Source of the DNA: Schizochytrium sp. TIO01
Lineage: Eukaryota > Sar > Bigyra > Thraustochytrida > Thraustochytriidae
Direction of reading: 5' to 3'
Assembly (NCBI GenBank): GCA_004764695.1
Contig: SMSO01000032.1
Coordinates: forward strand, 2,444,501 to 2,508,500
Length of the DNA: 64,000 nucleotides
A model generated the notes under the pieces. That model had not been told where the DNA came from, ran no database searches, and was given only the letters and a program-made list of their open reading frames with translations. Shown here piece after piece: positions 57,728-64,000 of the stretch (within the stretch, counting starts at the first letter, position 1; each line of letters starts with the position of its first letter). The position numbers and the translations under genes were made by a program.

Positions 57728-60700
57728 TCTGTCTTCACTTCGTTCGTGAACCAATGCTGAGCGAGCACACGGACAGATGCCCGGGTAGAAGAAGGTGCCT
57801 ACCGTTGATTTCCTCAGACCTGCAGGTCGTCCGTCGTTTTCTGTGCGGTCTTCATCTCACTTGTGACGGCGATATCGCCTGAGTTGCCTCACTTCGGCAG
57901 AACTGCGACTGAGAATGGCTCAGGTTTGCGGTGCTGCACCTCCTCCATGTTCTCGCTGTGCAACTTGCCAATGCATACAAGACATACACAGAAAAGCAAA
58001 AGTAGGCCCTTGTTTAGGTCACATTTCATGCATCGATTATGCATTGATTGCAAAAGGTGTTGCGCAGTTTTAGGAGACGCGAGGGTTTCAGAGGAGTTCA
58101 CTGCCGAAAGGACCACTGTGACTGTTTTTAAGATAAGCTCGCTCCATCAGCATCGATTTGCTTGCATTGATCGATTGATTATTCATTCATGCGGGTGGGT
58201 TTACAAGACGCCGAGGTCCCAGGAGCTGGGATGGATGGATGGACGTTGGAGCCAGGTCTCGCGAGTCGATTGGAATCAAAGAGCGCACAGGCTAGCTAGC
58301 TGCTGCAAGTCCACCTTCCTGCTGAAGTACCTGCAAAGTCGCAGCTGCGCTGACGTTCTCTCGTCAACAGCTTTTGCAAGCTAGCCTCCGTTTATTCATT
58401 CGCTTCGAGGTTCATCATGACTTGACTTTGAGCGAGTCGTCGATTTATTGATGCCAATGACTACTTCTGGCCACGCACCGAACTAGGCACTAGCACCCAA
58501 ATAGCGCTCCAGGTAGCACCACAGTTCCTCTGTAAAACGAGGGCTGTGAGCCAAAGCAAAGCAGCGGAGATCGATCGCATGATCTCCTTTCGTGAAACTC
58601 CACTGATCGCTCTGAGCTGATGAAAGCTCCCGAATCTTTAAGCCCCGGACCGTCTCGACCACCGGGACCACCAATAAACAGCTCAGCGCAAACCAGAGCC
58701 ACCATCCATGTTTCTGAAAACGCACGAACTGAGCCGGAGAAACCCTCTACTGTAGTATTACTAATACTGCCTCAGCATCTTTAGGCTCTGCTGCCTAATA
58801 CATAGGTACCTGTTTTATGAGCACATTATTATTTTAGTACTTTTTATTAGTTGAAAGCTTGAAGAACTTGAAGGTCTGAACATAAGTTTTATAATGATAT
58901 TTATAAGCAAAGAAAATGTGCAAAACAAAAAACGAAAGCCGCGTCTCGTTCGTGGTTTTCAATCATTTGAGAATCTCCTCCAAACTAGGTTTTCCTTACC
59001 TTCTGGCAGAGCACAACAAAGGGCCAGAACCGCCCGACTCTGTACTCCTGATCAATATAGGTAATATGATAGTGACTTTTATACATAGTTGAGAATTGTT
59101 GTTGGAAATGATGAATATGGAGGGGTAAGAGGCAGTAGGCAGGTGCTACTAGGTCTACCACTACTAATACTACTACTCATACTACTACTACAACAAAAGC
59201 TGGGAGTCGCGCTTAAGTTCATTTGGCGCGATTTCATCGTGGTCGCTGGTCACGCAGTGGACACTGGAGATGCGCGGAGCTGGAGAGGACTGGAGCCCAG
59301 CTAGGCGGTGGCTGGAGCAGGAGTGGACTGGAGCCGTGCAGCCGTGGCATAACTAACGGTCACTGCGATGGGGAAGAAGACTTCGCAAAGCAAGATGGAA
59401 CCTGCGCAGAGCGACTTGTGCACAACTAGTTGACGCATCCATGTATGTATTATGAGATTGTGCACGTGACGGGACAATGAAATGCCCGCTGCTGCGAGCT
59501 AGAAACCTCCTAGGGGAAACTAGCATAAACTTCCGGCACTTGCATTGTACGCGCTAGGAGAGATAGAGCGATCAATAGGCTGATCAACCATCGATGTGAT
59601 CTGAAGGAGGACCTCGAGCTGAGTAACTCAATAACTAACTCAACGACCAATCAACCAAATTCGCCCCTCCAGCACTAGAGCTGAGATTCGCCTGTGCACA
59701 AGCCCCTCCAGATGCCCCACCGAAAGCTTCCAAGCTCCAAATCCAGAGCAGGGCTTGAACGAAGGCGCATGATGAGCTAGTGGGCAAGCAAGTGCTCCTG
59801 GTGGTAATCCGCCTGTTTACGAAAGCCGTCAGCGGCCTTTGCAATCGTGGTCCTTTTGCTTTTGCTTTTGCTTTGTTTGTCATGAATACTTGCTTAAATA
59901 CTGAAAACTGTGACACGATGGAGAGAGTTAGAAAGCGAGAGAGATTTGGAGGGCCATACTCATTAAATTGAATGCCTAGGGGCAATTGGTCTCCACTCTG
60001 TCTGTAATCACGAACACCAACCGCCGAGAAGCTGAGCAGGCATGCTTGTCGAAGAAGCATAGGCGCCACGGCCTGGACGAGGACGTACCGGCCAAGCATA
60101 GGGTACATATATACACCTACATATGCATTAAGCATTATCGACGGCTCGAATCGATCGCCAATTTATTTGTTGACTTTGTTCATTTATTCATTAGTTTGAG
60201 GATGGATTGATTGTCTCCTTGCACGTGCGAACGCGAAGATATATGAAGAGGAGGAGAAAAGAACGCGGTCGAAGAACGGGAAACTATGGATTACCAGGAA
60301 GCGAAGAGCGACGTCACGCGCAGGAAAGAACGAAAGAACGAAAGAATGAAAGACAGGAAACAAACTCTTTGAGGGCAATCTCAACTTCACTTGAGAGAGC
60401 GGACCCTCAAAGCAGTCAGTTCCTGCGGCGCAGCGCGCGTCGTCCTCTCCTCTTCCTGCCAACAGAGGGTCCCCGCTGCCAACCCAGTGTGGGCCCGCAC
60501 CTGTTCAACACTGTGGGCACCTATGCTTGGGCACCTATAGTTTTCCCGAAAGTCTTTGCGGCATGTTTTTATTTAAAAATCAATTTTTTATTTTATTTTT
60601 TTAATTAACTTTAAAATATAGATAATAGTATAAATTCATTCGCTTTTAATGAAACATGTTGCAAAGATCAGAGCAGACGATATCTTCTTCATACCGTATA

Positions 60701-61646
60701 TAGCGCATCCCATACGACATAGCTAGCAGTACCCACTCCAAAGTCCCCTTTTCTGTTATTGCTCTTCTAATTCAATTTTAATAGAAAGAAAGTAAAACAT
60801 CATCCTTATTCTATTTTTCTTTTAATAGTATATTAATACATCAGAAAAGTAAGCTGCGACCTCGATTTGGAAGAAAGCGGACCCAACGTCACAACAACGA
60901 GAGCTCGAAATTACTGCTAAGGCGCTGGCTACCCTTTTGCGTAAGAGGTCAATAGGCTCTGGAAGCGAGGAGGAGGAGACAAGATGCAATAGTATACTGC
61001 TATCATTTACATTAGCAAGGCCTTTACCAGGAGGGGCCTAGTAGGCCCTATGTATTGCCTAGCGGTGCTAGAGATAGATGCGGTTTGAGCAAGAGCGAAT
61101 AAATATCTTCGGAACAAATGAGCTCAGTCAATAAAGGGCGCAGTGGGGAACCGGGAAGAACGAGCCCTGCTATAGAGTAGCCTAAGGGGAGCTTAGCAGA
61201 AAGAAAAGGAGAAGAATCGTCGCCGCGGGAGCTTTTGTTATACTTGGGTAACTGAAAGGAATAGGGGGATGGATAGGGAAGTGGGGTGTAAAGCTATGAA
61301 AAGGTAACAGAGGGGAAAGAAAGGAGGGATGCGCAGCGCAGAAAGGCCGTGGAAAAGGGCGGAGGAGCTGACGGGCGAGCGAGGGTGGGCGAGAATGGAT
61401 GGCCGCAAAGACGCAGGCGAAGCGAGTGGAGGGCGAGGAAAGAGAGGAGAAACAGGCCTCGGGACGGCGCCACGAGGCACCACAACTATTTGGCGAAGGC
61501 AGAGGGGCAAAGATCGAGAGGAGTGGTCGAGAGCGGACCACAAAGGCGGCGGATCGCCATCTTGGGAAAGAAAGAAAGAAAGAGCGAAAGATGAGGGAAA
61601 AGAAATAACAACAGAAACATTAAAGAGAGCACAAAAAGAAATAAAT

Positions 61647-61751
61647 AAAAGAGAAACAATCAAAAGAGAAACAATCGAAAGAGAAACAATCAAAAGAGAA
61701 ACAATCAAAAGAGAAACAATCAAAAGAGAAACAATCGAAAGAGAAACAATC
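61647..61751. repeat. 15-bp minisatellite, seven units
   Basis: Seven units of AAAAGAGAAACAATC, two with an A-to-G change at the first base. The unit length is a multiple of three, so the plus strand reads a repeated K-R-E-T-I pentad without stops. Confidence 0.95.
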
Positions 61752-61774
61752 AACAGAAGGGGAGAGAAAGAGGG

Positions 61775-61825
61775 CTTTTCTTTTCTTTTCTTTTCTTTTC
61801 TTTTCTTTTCTTTTCTTTTCTTTTT
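61775..61825. repeat. (TTTTC)n pentanucleotide microsatellite
   Basis: About ten TTTTC units begin some 25 bases after the 15-bp minisatellite. The purine-rich minisatellite is thus followed by a pyrimidine-rich array on the same strand. Confidence 0.93.
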
Positions 61826-62094
61826 CTTTCTTTTCTTTATTTCCTTTTCTTTTTTCTTTTTCTCCCCTTATTTTTTCGTTTCTTCTCTTCTCAGATTGGA
61901 GGGAATGATTTTCGAGCAGCATCGATCATATGTGGGCAAAGCCCGGATGCAATGGCTCGGAAGAAGAGCAAAAGAGGAAAGGCAACGACCCCGAGGGCCT
62001 CGAAGACGCGGAGGCTGTGTCCAACTTCACTTGGCCGAGACAGATCGCAAAAACGAGAATGAAAAGTTAGCAGAGAGGTCGTCTCAGTCTCAGT

Positions 62095-62102
62095 TTATAA
62101 AA
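62095..62102 (+). promoter_or_regulatory. Isolated TATA box without a downstream gene
   Basis: TATAAAAG in plus orientation inside GC-richer sequence, with no recognisable coding frame in the following 1.9 kb. It could be a promoter of a non-coding transcript or chance. Confidence 0.2.
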
Positions 62103-64000
62103 GCTCTTCTTGGCAGCTCCTTTTCTGTGGAAGGTACCTACCTCCTGATACGACCCAGTGTACCCCCGTCAGTCGGCCTTCAAGGGGCATAACAAGGCAC
62201 TTAAGGGGGTATAGTGGGAAATTAGGGACATGAGTGACAAATTTGCACACGCACGAACGCCTTAATTTACACTCTGTGCAAAAGCATGGCCTGGGAAAGC
62301 TGTGCTTAGTTAATACTTTGCAGGAATCCATAAACCCACCTTAAAATACCGACTGCGAGCCGCTGCGAAGGAGAAGATCGCGGTCCAAGAACTGCGCTTG
62401 GTCACGAATATAAAAACGTGCTCCTCTTCTTCCTTCGTTTGCTTTCTCCAGGTAATACCTAATCATTTGGGTAGAGTGTACCTGCGAGACTGAGAATATA
62501 GACGAAAGAAGATGATGCATTTATATATTCCAAGCTTGATTTTGGATTATAAAGCTAATTTTAGTTTCCATAACTTTTTAAGGGACCTGGAAAAGCTGCG
62601 AAAAGCACCCGCAGAAAAGACAAAAGATCACAGGATCCGCCTTCACTGCACACTCCATCATCATGCCGAGCAGTAAAGCCAACTTAATTATGCCAATAGG
62701 AATAGATCGAACCCTCGTGAAGAGCCTAAGCAGTCCGATTGCTTCGGTCCAGGCCGCCTCCGGCGTGTCTGTGATAGCTTGTATCTTTTGTTGGGCTATG
62801 AATTGCAAATTAAAAAGGAACCCTCTTTTCATGACTTCCTATCTTAATTTTTATAGAAAAAAATATACAAACAATTATTAAAAAATTATTATTATTATTT
62901 GTGAACATCATTCCAAAGACGATGAGGCGTCCTGAGACGAGAATAGCTCGGGAATAGCCCGACGCCACTCCACAACCACCCTCCCTGCGTGGCTGGAAAA
63001 AGCATAGCCCACCTCCTGTGAGACCTTTTACTTTCGAGTGGACTGCCATAAATAGTTGCGATGAAGTTCTAATCAAAGGCAAACCTTGCACGTGCAGCTC
63101 CGCCCTTTGTCTTATATGAGGGCTGCACGTGCTCAGCTAAGGTAAACTATAGCACTGACAGAAGCATCAGGCCGAAGGTACGTAGTGAAATTAATTACTG
63201 CTGTGCATGATCCTTTTCGATGCAGATTGAAGGTTGAGCTTGCGCAAATTGCGCCGACCAATCCCTTGCTCGAAATAAATAACAGAGCACTCCAGGTTTC
63301 CCCACTGCAGACGCAGCTGGCTGGCCTGCATAATGAATCAGCGGCGCCAAGATCCTGCCCAGGTGGCTGCGCAAAATTGGCAACTACTCAAAAATGTGCC
63401 TAGGTAGGTAAGGTACCTATGGTATCCATCATTTTTTGTGTAGAAGCAAAGTGACATCCATTGTTGCCATTCGCTCTCGGGCTACTGCCCCTTTATCGTC
63501 GTGCTCTTGATTCGTAATACTTTGCACTGTAGAATCCTCCGCCAGCCAGCCAAGTTACGTCCTCCCGAGTCGTCTCGCTTACATCGAGTAACTTGGATTT
63601 GATGTGCGTACGTACCTGCACTAGGTGAAATTGTGACTGCATCGATATCATTAGCTCGAGTTTGTTTATTACCTTCAAGTTCTTGGCAAAACTTGGAAAG
63701 CGAATGAAGATCATGGATCTAAGAATCTGAAGATTAATGGTCGCGAGAGAGGAGAGCTTAGTAGCAGCTATATGAAGTAACTTAGGTAGGTACCTGCCTG
63801 CGGATGAAATAGCCTAGTATAACAAATTATAGAAAGAGAATCAAACCGAGGAAAGCTAAACTGTCAGCCAATTTTGGTGGGCCCAGGGTCGTCCCAAAGC
63901 TCGCGAGACTCCTATAAAGTCGGAAAATTTGAATCGAGCAATCGTTCAGGGTTCGCAACCACTTATGAAATCTGAAATATATAGGCTCAGCCTTTTCAAT

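Larger units (their letters stand above)
53760..64000. other. 10.2-kb gene-poor end of the window
   Basis: No gene could be supported. Contents: a G13 run (54177-54189); a GATC-palindrome run (55337-55376); an AAT run (56681-56714); AATG arrays (57055-57076, 57680-57727); an AATC array (57381-57434); a 15-bp minisatellite plus TTTTC array (61647-61825); and a TATAAAAG (62095-62102) followed by no recognisable coding frame. The long plus-strand frame 61329-62192 is carried open by the minisatellite. Several short runs of TAGG/ACCT units recur (for example 57462-57475, 63403-63421, 63785-63796). Confidence 0.45.

Noticed and set aside
58483-58725. Possible small secreted protein (hydrophobic N-terminus, two cysteines)
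   Set aside because: The frame opens at GTG with no ATG before the hydrophobic segment, and no homology or codon support.
1-64000. CRISPR array, prokaryotic operon or complete mobile element
   Set aside because: No spaced direct repeats, no transposase, integrase or reverse transcriptase signature, no long terminal or inverted repeats recognised; gene structure is eukaryotic.

Overview
The window is nuclear DNA from a eukaryotic microbe. Genes are sparse, spliceosomal GT-AG introns can be recognised, polyadenylation-like AATAAA signals lie downstream of some stops, and there are no bacterial-style operons. Intergenic DNA is AT-leaning and full of tetranucleotide microsatellites. The protein set includes a PIG-X-like GPI-anchor factor, a CaMKK-like kinase, a SH3BGRL-type thioredoxin-fold protein, a PX-domain membrane protein and a CEP164-like WW module. 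That set, plus eukaryotic relatives of bacterial sulfur proteins, suggests a heterotrophic flagellate-forming protist. A stramenopile such as a labyrinthulomycete/thraustochytrid is my best guess, but it is an inference from style and not proven by any marker here.

Layout. 1-782 (+): C-terminal part of a sulfide:quinone-reductase-like flavoprotein, cut by the window edge. 5021-5887 (+): PIG-X/PBN1-like protein. 6572-7624 (-): unrecognised 350-residue protein. 8.2-14.6 kb: no convincing gene, but a (GTTT)~51 microsatellite. 14610-16358 (-): WW protein with internal repeats. 18498-21576 (-): CaMKK/SNF1-activating-type kinase of about 997 residues with one 85-nt intron. 22-29 kb: microsatellite-rich, gene-poor. 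29088-30006 (-): three-exon SH3BGRL-like gene with a 31-nt middle exon. 31860-32984 (-): YeeE/YedE (DUF395) sulfur-compound transporter. 33-45.4 kb: gene desert with strong swings in base composition. 45481-46233 (+): basic nuclear-looking protein with extreme C-ending codon bias. 48353-49891 (-) and 50888-51610 (+): a divergent pair, a PX protein with about 25 LLPY-type heptads and a six-helix membrane protein. 53055-53750 (-): Ser/Arg-rich unknown. 53.8-64 kb: gene-poor, repeat-rich.

Functional themes are modest, because neighbouring genes in such genomes need not act together. Two genes (the SQR-like flavoprotein and the DUF395 transporter) belong to inorganic-sulfur chemistry. Two encode membrane/trafficking proteins transcribed from a shared 1-kb intergenic region. 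The most unusual proteins are the PX protein with its proline-containing heptad array, and the WW protein. The latter joins a CEP164-like module to 36-residue repeats with degenerate UIM-like cores and five acidic/Ser-Thr-flanked [FY]-x-x-[LV] motifs that resemble ATG8-binding (LIR/AIM) motifs.

Limits: base composition, homology and gene boundaries were judged by eye. Small or intron-rich genes in the long gaps may have been missed. No tRNA, rRNA or spliceosomal snRNA was recognised.
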